A stretch of DNA of 43,255 bases from Pseudomonadota bacterium (lineage in GTDB: Bacteria; Pseudomonadota; Gammaproteobacteria; Burkholderiales; Burkholderiaceae_C). Below the pieces are notes generated by a model that worked only from the letters and a program-made list of their open reading frames with translations, ran no database searches and was not told the origin of the DNA. Location of the stretch: assembly GCA_021799355.1 (NCBI GenBank), contig JAJZAQ010000023.1, positions 1 through 43,255 of the forward strand, in the 5' to 3' direction. The translations under genes were made by a program, and so were the position numbers. Positions 19,114 to 28,024 of the stretch are shown one piece after another (the first letter of the stretch is position 1; each line of letters opens with the position of its first letter).

Positions 19114-19119
19114 ATTTTA
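19114..19119 (-). promoter_or_regulatory. -10 box of a probable leaderless promoter for the DUF2782 gene
   Basis: TAAAAT on the minus strand (five of six to consensus), separated from the ATG by the six bases CGTCGC, so the start point would fall at the start codon. No ribosome binding site is present. No good -35 box. Confidence 0.45.
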
Positions 19120-19129
19120 CGGCGCCGCG

Positions 19130-19135
19130 GATAAT
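19130..19135 (+). promoter_or_regulatory. -10 box of a probable leaderless promoter for polA
   Basis: GATAAT (five of six to consensus), separated from the polA ATG by the six bases GCGCGG. It faces away from the DUF2782 -10 box only 10 bases to its left. No ribosome binding site and no clear -35 box. Confidence 0.45.
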
Positions 19136-19141
19136 GCGCGG

Positions 19142-21907
19142 ATGAATTCTGCGCTCGATCCCGACACCCCGACGACGCTGCTGCTGGTCGACGGCTCCAG
19201 CTATTTGTACCGTGCGTTTCATGCCATGCCCGACCTGCGCGGGCCACAGGGGCAACCCACTGGCGCGCTGTACGGCATGGTGGCGATGCTGCGGCGGCTG
19301 CGCCAGCAATACCCGCCGTCCAGGGGCTATCGCTACGCGGCCTGCGTGTTCGACGCCAAGGGGCCGACTTTCCGCAACGCCCTGTACGACCAGTACAAGG
19401 CGCACCGCCCGCCGATGCCGCCGGAGCTGGTGGAGCAGATCGAGCCGATCCACGAGGCCGTGCGACTGATGGGCTGGCCGCTGCTCGAAGTGCCGGGAGT
19501 GGAGGCCGACGACGTCATCGGCACCCTGGCGCGGCGCGCGCGCGACGCCGGCATCCGCACCCTGGTGTCCACCGGCGACAAGGACATGGCGCAACTGGTG
19601 GACGACGGCATCACGCTGGTCAACACCATGAGCAACGAAACCCTCGATGCCGCCGGCGTGGTGGAAAAATTCGGCGTGCCGCCGCAGCGCATCGTCGATT
19701 ACCTGACCCTGGTCGGCGACGCGGTGGACAACGTCCCCGGCGTGCCCAAGGTCGGGCCGAAGACCGCGGCGAAGTGGCTGCAGCAGTACGGCTCGCTCGA
19801 CAATCTCATCGCCCACGCCGCGGAGATCGGCGGCGCTGCCGGACAGAACCTGCGCGCCAGCCTGGACTGGTTGCCCAGGGCGCGCGAGCTCGTCACCATC
19901 CGCACCGACTGCGACCTCGACGGCTACGCCCGCGACTTCGACACCGACCTGCGCCCCGCGGCGGAGGACGCGCAAGCGCTGCTGCCGTTTTTCACCCGCT
20001 ACGGCATGCGTCGCTTCGTTCACGACATCCAGGAGCAGGCCGCGGTGCAGGGCGCGTTGCCCGACGTCGCCGCCGACCCGCCGGCGGCGCCGTCCGCGCC
20101 CGGCGCACGCTACGAGACACTGCTGAGCTGGGAACAGTTCGACGCCTGGCTGGCGCGGCTGGAGGCCGCCGAACTCACCGCGCTCGATGCCGAGACCGAC
20201 TCGCTCGACCCGATGGCCGCGCGGCTCATCGGGCTGTCGTTCAGCGTCGAGGCGGGGCAGGCGGCGTACCTGCCGCTGGCGCACGACTATCCCGGGGCGC
20301 CCGGGCAATTGCCCGCGGCGCAGGTCATCGCCCGTCTGAAGCCCTGGCTGGAAAACCCCGGCAGACCCAAGCTCGGGCAAAACGTCAAATATGACCGTCA
20401 CGTGCTGCAAAACGCCGGCGTCGGCGTGCGCGGCTATGTCCACGACACCCTGCTGCAAAGTTACGTGCTCGAAGCGCACAAACCGCACAGTCTGGACAGC
20501 CTGGCCAGCCGCCACCTCGGCCGCGACGACATCCTGACCTACGAGCAGGTGTGCGGCAAGGGGGCCAAAGCCATCACCTTCGATCAGGTGGACGTGGCCA
20601 CGGCTACGCGCTACAGCGGCGAAGACGCCGACCTGACGCTGCAGGTCCACGGCAAACTCTGGCCGCAGATCCAGGCCGATGACGGCTTGTCGCGCATTTA
20701 CGCGCTGGAACTGCAGGTCAGCGAGGTGCTGCAGCGCATGGAACGCACCGGGGTGCTCATCGACCCGCAACGGCTGCGCGCGCAAAGCAGCGAGCTGGGC
20801 AAAAAAATGCAGGCGCTCGAGGCGCAGGCGATCGAGCTGGCCGGCGGGCCGTTCAACCTTGGCAGCCCGAAGCAGATCGGCGAGGTGCTGTTCGAGCGGC
20901 TGCAACTGCCGGTGCTGAAAAAAACCGCTTCGGGCGCGCCGTCGACCGACGAGGAGGTGCTGGAAAAACTCGCCGAAGACTATCCGCTGCCGCGGCTCAT
21001 CCTCGACTGGCGCAGCCTGTCCAAGCTCAAGAGCACCTATACCGAAAAGCTGCCGCAGATGATCGACCCACGCACCGGGCGCGTGCATACCAACTACGCG
21101 CAGGCGGTGGCCGTCACGGGGCGGCTGGCGTCGAACGAGCCGAACCTGCAGAACATTCCGGCGCGGACCCCGGAGGGACGGCGCATCCGCGAGGCGTTCA
21201 TCGCGCCCGCAGGCTGGCTGATCGCGTCGAGCGACTATTCGCAAATCGAGCTGCGCATCATGGCGCATCTGTCGCAGGACCCGGGGTTGATGGCCGCGTT
21301 CGCCGCAGGGGAGGACATCCACCGCGCCACCGCGGCGGAGATTTTCGGCGTCGCCCCGCAGGACGTCAGCGCCGAGCAGCGGCGCATGGCCAAGGTGATC
21401 AATTTCGGTCTGATCTACGGCATGAGCGCCTTCGGGCTGGCGCGCAACCTCGGCCTGGAGCGCGACGCCGCCAGGCTCTACATCGACCGCTACTTCGCCC
21501 GCTATCCCGGCGTGGCGGCGTATATGGAGCGCACCCGGCGGCTGGCGGCCGAACAGGGCTATGTGCAAACGGTCTTCGGCCGACGCCTGTGGCTGCCGGA
21601 AATCCATTCGCCCAACGGCCCGCGCCGCGCTGCCGCCGAACGCGCGGCGATCAACGCGCCGATGCAGGGGACGGCGGCGGATTTGATCAAAATGGCGATG
21701 GTCGCCGTCGATGCCGCGCTGGCGCGCGAGGGCCTGCGCAGCCGCATGGTCATGCAGGTGCACGACGAACTGGTGCTCGAAGTGCCCGAGGACGAAACCC
21801 ACTGGGTGCGAGAGCACATCCCGCGGCTGATGGCCGGTGTCGCCCAGCTCGACGTGCCGCTGCTGGCCGAGCTCGGTCTGGGCGCCAACTGGGAGCTGGC
21901 CCACTGA
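19142..21907 (+). CDS. polA: DNA polymerase I
   Basis: 921 residues, full length. 5' nuclease domain about 1-300 ([59 protein letters not shown]). The 3'-5' proofreading domain keeps its acidic residues: ALDAETDS (Exo I), NVKYDRH (Exo II), YSGEDAD (Exo III). Polymerase motifs A ([17 protein letters not shown]), B ([19 protein letters not shown]) and C ([11 protein letters not shown]) are intact. All three activities are therefore expected. It fills gaps in repair and Okazaki fragment maturation. The ATG at 19142 gives the conserved N-terminus; an in-frame extension upstream overlaps the DUF2782 gene on the other strand and is rejected. Confidence 0.97.
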   Translation: MNSALDPDTPTTLLLVDGSSYLYRAFHAMPDLRGPQGQPTGALYGMVAMLRRLRQQYPPSRGYRYAACVFDAKGPTFRNALYDQYKAHRPPMPPELVEQIEPIHEAVRLMGWPLLEVPGVEADDVIGTLARRARDAGIRTLVSTGDKDMAQLVDDGITLVNTMSNETLDAAGVVEKFGVPPQRIVDYLTLVGDAVDNVPGVPKVGPKTAAKWLQQYGSLDNLIAHAAEIGGAAGQNLRASLDWLPRARELVTIRTDCDLDGYARDFDTDLRPAAEDAQALLPFFTRYGMRRFVHDIQEQAAVQGALPDVAADPPAAPSAPGARYETLLSWEQFDAWLARLEAAELTALDAETDSLDPMAARLIGLSFSVEAGQAAYLPLAHDYPGAPGQLPAAQVIARLKPWLENPGRPKLGQNVKYDRHVLQNAGVGVRGYVHDTLLQSYVLEAHKPHSLDSLASRHLGRDDILTYEQVCGKGAKAITFDQVDVATATRYSGEDADLTLQVHGKLWPQIQADDGLSRIYALELQVSEVLQRMERTGVLIDPQRLRAQSSELGKKMQALEAQAIELAGGPFNLGSPKQIGEVLFERLQLPVLKKTASGAPSTDEEVLEKLAEDYPLPRLILDWRSLSKLKSTYTEKLPQMIDPRTGRVHTNYAQAVAVTGRLASNEPNLQNIPARTPEGRRIREAFIAPAGWLIASSDYSQIELRIMAHLSQDPGLMAAFAAGEDIHRATAAEIFGVAPQDVSAEQRRMAKVINFGLIYGMSAFGLARNLGLERDAARLYIDRYFARYPGVAAYMERTRRLAAEQGYVQTVFGRRLWLPEIHSPNGPRRAAAERAAINAPMQGTAADLIKMAMVAVDAALAREGLRSRMVMQVHDELVLEVPEDETHWVREHIPRLMAGVAQLDVPLLAELGLGANWELAH

Positions 21908-21954
21908 CATGGGTCGGTTTCTCCCGGCAGCCGCCTCACCGGGCAACGCCCGCA

Positions 21955-21983
21955 TTGCGGCATGAAACGATAAACATTATCAT
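21955..21983 (+). promoter_or_regulatory. Candidate promoter of feoABC
   Basis: TTGCGG (21955-21960, weak -35) and TATCAT (21978-21983, five of six to the -10 consensus) are 17 bases apart. The Fur-like box overlaps the -10 element, which would place transcription under iron control. Confidence 0.45.
21968..21982. promoter_or_regulatory. Fur box (ferric uptake regulator operator)
   Basis: CGATAAACATTATCA matches the 7-1-7 Fur core TGATAATnATTATCA at 12 of 14 positions, in an AT-rich island between polA and feoA. It overlaps the proposed -10 element, the expected place for repression by Fe-Fur. Confidence 0.65.
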
Positions 21984-22036
21984 TTGCGCAGTTGCCCGAT
22001 GTCGCGCTGGCGGCCGGGTGAACGGGTTTTCGCTGC

Positions 22037-22336
22037 ATGACAAACGCCTGTAACCGCACCATGATGCAAAACGAGACCAACGTGCTTTCTCTGGCGCAAC
22101 TGGCGCACGGGCAGTGCGCCAAAGTTGTCGATGTCGACGGCGGCCGCGCCCTGGCGCAGCGCATGGTCATGCTCGGCATCCGCCGCGGCGTGGCGCTGTG
22201 CGTGGTGCACGGCCCAGGGGCGCGCGGTGCGGTGGTGCAGGTCGGCGGCGCGCGCATTGCGCTCGGCCGGGGCGTGACCGACAAAATCCGTGTCGCTCCG
22301 CTGCCCGCTGGCGAACGGCACGGGCTGGCGGCATGA
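22037..22336 (+). CDS. feoA: Ferrous iron transport protein A
   Basis: 99 residues from the ATG at 22037; ATGs at 22061/22064 would give a 90-residue protein closer to the family norm, and none has a clear ribosome binding site. SH3-like FeoA fold: LAQLAHGQCAKVVDVDG, then the characteristic RMVMLGIRRGVALCVVHGPG and ARIALGRGVTDKIRV. FeoA is a small cytoplasmic partner of FeoB. It is the first gene of feoABC, about 55 bases downstream of a Fur-like box, with feoB starting 64 bases after its stop. Confidence 0.92.
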   Translation: MTNACNRTMMQNETNVLSLAQLAHGQCAKVVDVDGGRALAQRMVMLGIRRGVALCVVHGPGARGAVVQVGGARIALGRGVTDKIRVAPLPAGERHGLAA

Positions 22337-22400
22337 AGACCTGGCAACCGATGCGCCCCTTGTCTGCCGGCCCACAAGCCGCAAACCGTCGGGGGACGGC

Positions 22401-24752
22401 ATGATGACCGCGTGCCACGCCGACGGCAACGCCGCCCCGGCCGCACAGGCAGGCATGCCGGTCATCGCGCTGGCGGGCAACCCCAACAGCGGCAAGACCA
22501 CGGTGTTCAATCTGCTCACCGGAGCACACCAGCACGTGGGCAACTGGCCTGGCGTCACCGTCGAACAGCGCCGCGGCACGGCCAGTGCGCACGGACGCCG
22601 GATGGCGGTGATCGATCTGCCGGGGGTGTACAGCCTGCTCGGCGGCGGCGGTGCCGACCAGGGCGTGGCGCGCAATTTTTTGCTCGACGAGCGGGTGGAT
22701 CTGATCGTCAATATCGTCGATGCCTCCAACCTCGAGCGGCATCTGGCGCTGACGTTCGAGCTGCTCGAAACCGGCAAACCCCTGTTGCTAGCGCTGAACA
22801 TGGTCGACGAGGCGCAGGCGCTCGGGCTGGAGCCGCAGGCGCAGGCGCTGGCCGGGCAGCTGGGAGTGCCGGTGGTGGCACTGGTGGCGCGCAAAGGCCA
22901 GGGGCGCGAGGCGCTGCTCGACGCCATCGTCCAGGCGCTGCAGCAGCCGCCGCAGCCGCAGGTACCGGCTTACCCCGACGCGGTGGAACAGGCGATCGCC
23001 GCGGTCGGCGCCGCGCTGGAATCCGCGCAGGCGGCCAGGCGCCGGTTCGACGCCCTGCGTCTGCTCGAAGGGCTGGTGGTATCCCCGCGGGCGCCCGTGC
23101 AGGCGGCGGTGCACGCGGCGCAAACGCAGGTCAGGCAACACACCGGCGAGGACGTCGCCGACCTGGTGGCGGCGGCGCGTTTTGGCTGGGCACACCAGCT
23201 CGCCGCCATTGCGCTGCAGCGCACCGGCAGGATGGGGCTGCGCCATCGCGTGACCGACGTGATCGACCGCGTGGTGCTCAACGAGTGGCTGGGGGTGCCG
23301 GTTTTTCTGCTCGTGCTCTACCTGGTGTTCATCGTCAGTTTCAGCGCGGGCAAGGTGTTCATCGACTTTTTCGACCAGGCCTCGTCGGCGCTGTTCATCG
23401 CCGGGCTCGGCCATCTCCTGCTCCAGGCCGGCCTGCCCGACTGGCTGGTGTCGATCGCCGCCGGCGGTGTGGGCGGCGGGGTCAACCTCGTCGTCTCGTT
23501 CATCCCGCCGATCGGCCTGACCTTCCTGTTTCTCGCCTTTCTCGACGATTCGGGCTATATGGCGCGAGCGGCGTATGCCATGGACCGCTTCATGCGCCGC
23601 TTGGGCCTGCCCGGCAACGCCCTGGTGCCGATGGTCATCGGCTTTGGCTGCAACGTCCCGGCGATCATGGGCTCGCGCATCATCGAAGATCCGCGCGGCC
23701 GTCTGCTCACCGTGCTCATGCAGCCGTTCATGTCGTGTTCGGCGCGGTTGACCATCTACATGGCGTTTGCCGTGGTGTTTTTCCGCGACAACGGCGGGCA
23801 GGTGGTATTCCTGCTCTACGTTCTGGGGATCGCCGTGGCGTTGCTCACCGCGTGGATGCTCGGGCGCACCGCGGTGCCGGGCGAACCGATGCCGTTTGTC
23901 ATGGAGTTGCCGCCGTACCGCCTGCCCAGCGGCCGCAGCGTGGCGCTGCAGGCCTGGCAACGGCTGAAGGTCTTCGTGCTGCGCGTGGGCAAGGTGATCG
24001 TGGCCATCGGCGTGGTGCTGTTCGTGCTGCCTGGAATCGGCTGGACGGGCGACGGCCTACGCGCCACGCCGATCGACCAGTCGCTGCTGGCACAGGGCAG
24101 CAAGGCGATCGCCCCGATGTTCGCGCCGATGGGGATCGAGCGCGACGACTGGCCCGCGGTGTCGGCGTTGCTCGCCGGGGCGGCGGCCAAGGAAATCGTC
24201 ATCGGCACGCTCAACGGCATTTACCAGCGGCAAAACGCCGCCGACCTGCTCGCCAGCTACCGCCATCCGGAGGTCGGCGACAAACTGCTCCAGGCGGTGC
24301 AGACCATACCCGATAACGCCAGGGCATTCCTCGGCGGGCTGGCCGACCCGCTGCACCTGCGCCAGTTGCAAAACACCGAAGAAGCGACGCAGGCCTCGGG
24401 AGCGACGCACGAAACTCTGGCCGGGCTGCAGCGCATGTTCACCCCGCTGTCGGCGTTCGCCTACCTGGTGTTCGTGCTGCTGTACGTGCCGTGCGCCAGC
24501 ACCATGGGCGCGCTGCGCCGCGAAGTCGGCTGGGGCTGGATGACGTTTTCGGTGTTGTACGGCATCGGCATGGCATGGGCCGCGGCCACGGTGATCTACC
24601 AGGTCGGCACCTTTGCCGCCCACCCGCAGGGGGCGGCGGCGTGGATCGCGGCGTGTGTTGCCGCGTTCGCGCTGCTCGTCGTGGCGCTGCGGCAGTACGG
24701 GCGGCGCGCCGGGCAGCGTACCGCGGCAGCGGGTCTGGAGAGTCTGGTATGA
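22401..24752 (+). CDS. feoB: Ferrous iron transport protein B (GTPase-gated permease)
   Basis: 783 residues. Main Fe(II) importer of the inner membrane. The N-terminal G domain (about 20-185) has G1 GNPNSGKTT, G2 region NWPGVTVE, G3 DLPG and G4 NMVDE. It is followed by the helical GDP-dissociation-inhibitor domain and a membrane part with two Gate-like halves: VSFIPPIGLTFLFLAFLDDSGYMARAAY with GFGCNVPAIMG (Cys in the pore-lining motif), and later PMGIERDDWPAVSALLAGAAAKEIVIGTL. Tandem ATG codons at 22401/22404 are equal start candidates; GGGGGA lies just upstream. Its stop overlaps feoC (ATGA). Confidence 0.97.
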   Translation: MMTACHADGNAAPAAQAGMPVIALAGNPNSGKTTVFNLLTGAHQHVGNWPGVTVEQRRGTASAHGRRMAVIDLPGVYSLLGGGGADQGVARNFLLDERVDLIVNIVDASNLERHLALTFELLETGKPLLLALNMVDEAQALGLEPQAQALAGQLGVPVVALVARKGQGREALLDAIVQALQQPPQPQVPAYPDAVEQAIAAVGAALESAQAARRRFDALRLLEGLVVSPRAPVQAAVHAAQTQVRQHTGEDVADLVAAARFGWAHQLAAIALQRTGRMGLRHRVTDVIDRVVLNEWLGVPVFLLVLYLVFIVSFSAGKVFIDFFDQASSALFIAGLGHLLLQAGLPDWLVSIAAGGVGGGVNLVVSFIPPIGLTFLFLAFLDDSGYMARAAYAMDRFMRRLGLPGNALVPMVIGFGCNVPAIMGSRIIEDPRGRLLTVLMQPFMSCSARLTIYMAFAVVFFRDNGGQVVFLLYVLGIAVALLTAWMLGRTAVPGEPMPFVMELPPYRLPSGRSVALQAWQRLKVFVLRVGKVIVAIGVVLFVLPGIGWTGDGLRATPIDQSLLAQGSKAIAPMFAPMGIERDDWPAVSALLAGAAAKEIVIGTLNGIYQRQNAADLLASYRHPEVGDKLLQAVQTIPDNARAFLGGLADPLHLRQLQNTEEATQASGATHETLAGLQRMFTPLSAFAYLVFVLLYVPCASTMGALRREVGWGWMTFSVLYGIGMAWAAATVIYQVGTFAAHPQGAAAWIAACVAAFALLVVALRQYGRRAGQRTAAAGLESLV

Positions 24753-25072
24753 ACCCGCTGTTTGCCGTGCGCGACTGCCTGCGTGCCGCAGGGCTGGCGT
24801 CCGCGGCGGAAATCGCCGCGCAGGTGCAGGTGCCTGCCGACGTGGCTGCCGACATGCTCGACCACTGGGTGCGCCGCGGCCTGGCCGAACGCCTCGATCC
24901 GCAGGGAGGGGCATGCCGCAGCGGGACGTGTGCGCGCTGCGGCCTGTGCGGCGCGGGTGCGGCAACGGCCGTGCTCTACCGCTGGCGTACCGCGGCAGAC
25001 GCGGCACCGCGCGCCGCGGCGGCCCGTGCTGCGGTCATGCTGCACCCGGTTTCCCCTGCCGCTTCGCGCTGA
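24749..25072 (+). CDS. feoC: FeoC-like regulator with four-cysteine cluster
   Basis: 107 residues. An N-terminal winged helix (about 1-50, LASAAEIAAQVQVPADVAADML, then HWVRRGLAERL) is followed by C56-x4-C61-x2-C64-x2-C67, the cluster that binds an iron-sulfur centre in studied FeoC proteins. FeoC is thought to protect FeoB from proteolysis or to regulate feo expression; which applies here is unknown. The tail after residue 75 is Ala/Arg-rich and longer than in enterobacterial FeoC (about 78 residues). The ATG at 24749 overlaps the feoB stop. It converges on the YkgJ-type gene with 9 bases between. Confidence 0.85.
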   Translation: MNPLFAVRDCLRAAGLASAAEIAAQVQVPADVAADMLDHWVRRGLAERLDPQGGACRSGTCARCGLCGAGAATAVLYRWRTAADAAPRAAAARAAVMLHPVSPAASR

Positions 25073-25081
25073 CCGTGCCGG

Positions 25082-25366
25082 TCATGTTGCCGGTGCGGTG
25101 TCGCGCTCCAGCCGCTGCAGCCAGCGCAAGGCGTGGTCGCGGTCGGCGCCGCACATCTCCCGGCTGGGCTGCAGCCCGCTGCAGCAGGCCGGACGCGACG
25201 GCTGGCCGAAAAGGGCACAGCGCAGATCGGCGGTGAGTTGCACACAGCGCACCCCGGCGGGTTTGCCGTGCGGCATGCCCGGGATCGGACTGGTGATCGA
25301 CGGGGCGATGCAGCAGGCCGCGCAACCGGGGCGGCAGACGGCGACGGGCGGTGCGGCGGCCGGCAT
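25082..25366 (-). CDS. YkgJ family cysteine-cluster protein
   Basis: 94 residues, rich in cysteine. The pattern CRPGCAACC near residue 11-19, [15 protein letters not shown] and [15 protein letters not shown] near the C-terminus matches the YkgJ (UPF0153) family, proposed zinc- or iron-chelating proteins. No partner or reaction is established. The gene ends facing feoC and lies 11 bases after wrbA on the same strand, so it is probably co-transcribed with wrbA. Placement between an iron-uptake operon and a redox flavoprotein fits metal or redox handling but proves nothing. Confidence 0.85.
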   Translation of the reverse strand: MPAAAPPVAVCRPGCAACCIAPSITSPIPGMPHGKPAGVRCVQLTADLRCALFGQPSRPACCSGLQPSREMCGADRDHALRWLQRLERDTAPAT

Positions 25367-25377
25367 GGGCGCGGGAA

Positions 25378-25980
25378 TCAGCCGAACAGTTTTTGCGCGA
25401 TTTCGGCGACGTGCCGGCCCTGGAATCGGGCGATGTCGAGCTCGTTGGCGCTGGGCTGGCGGCTGCCGTCGCCCTTGGCCAACGTGGTCGCACCGTAGGG
25501 TGTGCCGCCGGTGATTTCATCCATGTTCACCAATCCCTTGCAGGAGTAGGGCACGCCGACGATGATCATGCCGTGGTGCAGCAGGGTGGTGTGAAACGAG
25601 GTGATGGTGGTTTCCTGGCCGCCGTGCTGTGTGCCGGTGCTGGCGAATACGCTGCCGATCTTGCCCACCAGCTTGCCCTGCGCCCACAGCGGTCCGGTCT
25701 GGTCGAGGAAGTTGCGCATCTGCCCGCACATATTGCCGAACCGTGTGGGCGTGCCGAAGATGATGGCGTCATACCCGGCCAGGTCTTCGGGCTTGGCGAT
25801 CGGCGCGGCCTGATCGACCTTGGCGTGGATCGCCGCCAGCGTCTGTTCCGGCATGGTCTCCGGCACGCGCTTGACGTCGACGCTGCAGCCGGCCACGCCG
25901 CGCGCGCCTTCGGCGACTGCGTTCGCCATGGTTTCCACATGCCCCCAGGTGCTGTAGTACAGAACGAGAATCTTGGCCAT
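25378..25980 (-). CDS. wrbA: NAD(P)H:quinone oxidoreductase, WrbA type
   Basis: 200 residues, standard WrbA length. A flavodoxin-fold FMN enzyme that reduces quinones by two electrons and avoids semiquinone radicals. Visible: the phosphate loop [19 protein letters not shown] (about 8-26), [19 protein letters not shown] (77-95, FMN contacts) and [20 protein letters not shown] (about 114-133). [23 protein letters not shown] is typical of the family. GGAGA precedes the ATG. It is divergent from the EAL-CBS-GGDEF gene across a 222-base gap in which I see no clear operator. Confidence 0.95.
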   Translation of the reverse strand: MAKILVLYYSTWGHVETMANAVAEGARGVAGCSVDVKRVPETMPEQTLAAIHAKVDQAAPIAKPEDLAGYDAIIFGTPTRFGNMCGQMRNFLDQTGPLWAQGKLVGKIGSVFASTGTQHGGQETTITSFHTTLLHHGMIIVGVPYSCKGLVNMDEITGGTPYGATTLAKGDGSRQPSANELDIARFQGRHVAEIAQKLFG

Positions 25981-26202
25981 TGTTTGTCTCCGGTTTCAGG
26001 GTTGGACGCTTTGCTGCGGCAGCGGCCATGGGCGGCAGTGCCCGGGAACGCGCCGCTGCCGCATTGTGCGGCCTTTGACACCGTGCTGCGAGCGCGCCGC
26101 GGCATGTCCGAGCAAACCGCGCGGGTCTTTGCGCCGCGGCGGTGTGTCACGCGGGTTTCATCTGCCCAGGTTACAAACCCAGCTCCTCCCTGGAAGGCTG
26201 CG

Positions 26203-28020
26203 ATGCTGTCGCTGATCGATTCAAACCCGGGCTATCAGGCCATTTTTTTGCAGCGCATCCTGCGCGAGGGGCTGTTGCGGGTGGAATTCCAGCCCATCGT
26301 CGATTTGCGCGGCCGGTCGATCCATGCCTACGAGGCGCTGATCCGCGGCCCGCAAGGCTCGACGCTGGAGCGGCCTCACGCGCTGTTTGCCGCCGCGCGG
26401 GGGGCGCACCGTCTGGCCGAACTCGACGCGCTGTGCGTGCACACCAGCCTGCACGCCTTTGCGCGCCAGCAATTGCCCGGGCTGCTGTTTCTCAACATCA
26501 CCCGGGCGCTGTTCGACTGTGGCTGGTTTTCGCAGCCGCAGACGCTCGATCTGCTGCAAAGACTCCACCTCGAGCCGTCACGTCTGGTGCTCGAATTGCT
26601 CGAATCCGACGAACTGCTGGAGCAGACCCGCGGCTTCGACGAGGCGCAGAACCTGCATCGACTGGGCTATGGCCTGGCGCTCGATGACCTGGGGCAGGGG
26701 TTCGGCCGGTTCACGCTGTGGCAGCGCCTGCATCCGCGCTACCTCAAGATCGACCGCGCGTTCTGCAGCAACCTGTCGTCGGACTCGCTGAAAATCGCCT
26801 TCATCCGCTCCATGCTGCTGATGGCCGAGGCCAGCCAGTCGTGGGTCATCGCCGAAGGCGTGGAAACCGAGCGCGATTTGCGCGTTCTGCGCGACATCGG
26901 GGTGCAAATGGCGCAGGGCTACGTGCTCGAAGCCCCGTCGGCCGAACCATCGCGCGACGTGCGCACGGCATGGCACCACTGTCTCGACGCCGAACAGCCG
27001 CAGCCCTACGCGCTGGCCAGCCGCGGCAGCATCGAGCAATCGGTGCTGGCGCTGGCGCGGCCGATCCCTGCGGTGTCGCCGGCGTGCAAGCTGGAGGAGG
27101 TGTTGCGCCGCTTCGACCGCCAGCCCGATTTGATGTCGGTGCCGGTGGTCGATGCCACCGGGCGCGCGCTGGGCATCATCAACCGCTACGTGCTCGCCGA
27201 CCGGCTGTGGCGGCCGCATGTGCGCGACCTGTTCGGCAACAAGCCGTGCTCGCAGGTGATGAGCGCCGACGTGCTGCGGCTGGACATCAAAAGCAGCCTG
27301 CACCAGGCGAGCAACCTGATCGCCGATGCCAGTTTCCGCCACGCGACCGAGGGGGTGCTGGTGACCGATCAGGGGCTGTTTCGCGGCCTGCTGCTGGTCG
27401 GGGATTTGTTGCGCCTGGTCAGCGAGTTCCAGATGCGCGCGGCACGCTACGCCAACCCGCTGACCCTGCTGCCGGGCAATGTGCCGATCAACGAACAGAT
27501 CGACCGGCTGCTGGCTGCCGGCACGCCGTTCGTCGCCGCGTATTGCGACCTCGATCATTTCAAGCCGTTCAACGACAAATTCGGCTACCGCATGGGCGAC
27601 GAGGTGATTTTGCTGCTGGCTTCGGTGCTGCAGGCGGTGTTTTGCACCGACGGCGATTTCATCGGCCACATCGGCGGCGACGATTTCATGGTGCTGACCA
27701 CGGCAGCCGGGGCGCCGGCCCGGCTACAGCAGGTGCTCGACCGCTTCGGTGCAGACGTCCTGCGCTTTTTCGACCAAGCCACGCAGCGCGCCGGCGGCTA
27801 TGAGGCGGAGAACCGGCGTGGCGAGCCGCAGTTTTTTCCGCTGCCCAGCCTGTCGATCGGCGCGCTGCCGGTGCCGGCGCAGGCGTTTGAATCGCACCGC
27901 GACATTGCCGCCCTGCTGGTCGAGCTGAAAAAAACCGCCAAGCAGATACCCGGCAATGCCTTGTTCATCGACCGGCGGCATTACGCCGCCGACCAGCAGC
28001 TGCGCCAGGCCGCGCGCTGA
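26203..28020 (+). CDS. EAL-CBS-GGDEF composite cyclic di-GMP protein
   Basis: 605 residues, soluble, with the order EAL (about 20-250), a CBS pair (about 290-405), GGDEF (about 425-590), the reverse of the common GGDEF-EAL order. EAL: E44-A-L with R48, NIT (Asn98), ELLE, DDLGQGFGRFTL in place of DDFGTGYSSL, KIDRAF, AEGVE; the loop 6 sequence is divergent, so phosphodiesterase activity is uncertain. CBS: SVPVVDATGRALGIINR and TEGVLVTDQGLFRGLLLVGDLL, which may sense adenine nucleotides. GGDEF: CDLDHFKPFND is normal but the signature is GGDDF (491-495) without an I-site. The ATG at 26203 has GGAAGG upstream; the open frame extends antisense through wrbA and is rejected. Confidence 0.88.
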   Translation: MLSLIDSNPGYQAIFLQRILREGLLRVEFQPIVDLRGRSIHAYEALIRGPQGSTLERPHALFAAARGAHRLAELDALCVHTSLHAFARQQLPGLLFLNITRALFDCGWFSQPQTLDLLQRLHLEPSRLVLELLESDELLEQTRGFDEAQNLHRLGYGLALDDLGQGFGRFTLWQRLHPRYLKIDRAFCSNLSSDSLKIAFIRSMLLMAEASQSWVIAEGVETERDLRVLRDIGVQMAQGYVLEAPSAEPSRDVRTAWHHCLDAEQPQPYALASRGSIEQSVLALARPIPAVSPACKLEEVLRRFDRQPDLMSVPVVDATGRALGIINRYVLADRLWRPHVRDLFGNKPCSQVMSADVLRLDIKSSLHQASNLIADASFRHATEGVLVTDQGLFRGLLLVGDLLRLVSEFQMRAARYANPLTLLPGNVPINEQIDRLLAAGTPFVAAYCDLDHFKPFNDKFGYRMGDEVILLLASVLQAVFCTDGDFIGHIGGDDFMVLTTAAGAPARLQQVLDRFGADVLRFFDQATQRAGGYEAENRRGEPQFFPLPSLSIGALPVPAQAFESHRDIAALLVELKKTAKQIPGNALFIDRRHYAADQQLRQAAR

Positions 28021-28024
28021 GCGC

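Noticed and set aside
17756-21955. A 1399-codon minus-strand open frame spanning thrB and the complement of polA
   Set aside because: Only the thrB part is conserved. The rest is antisense to polA, rich in Arg/His/Gln/Ala as expected for high-GC shadow frames.
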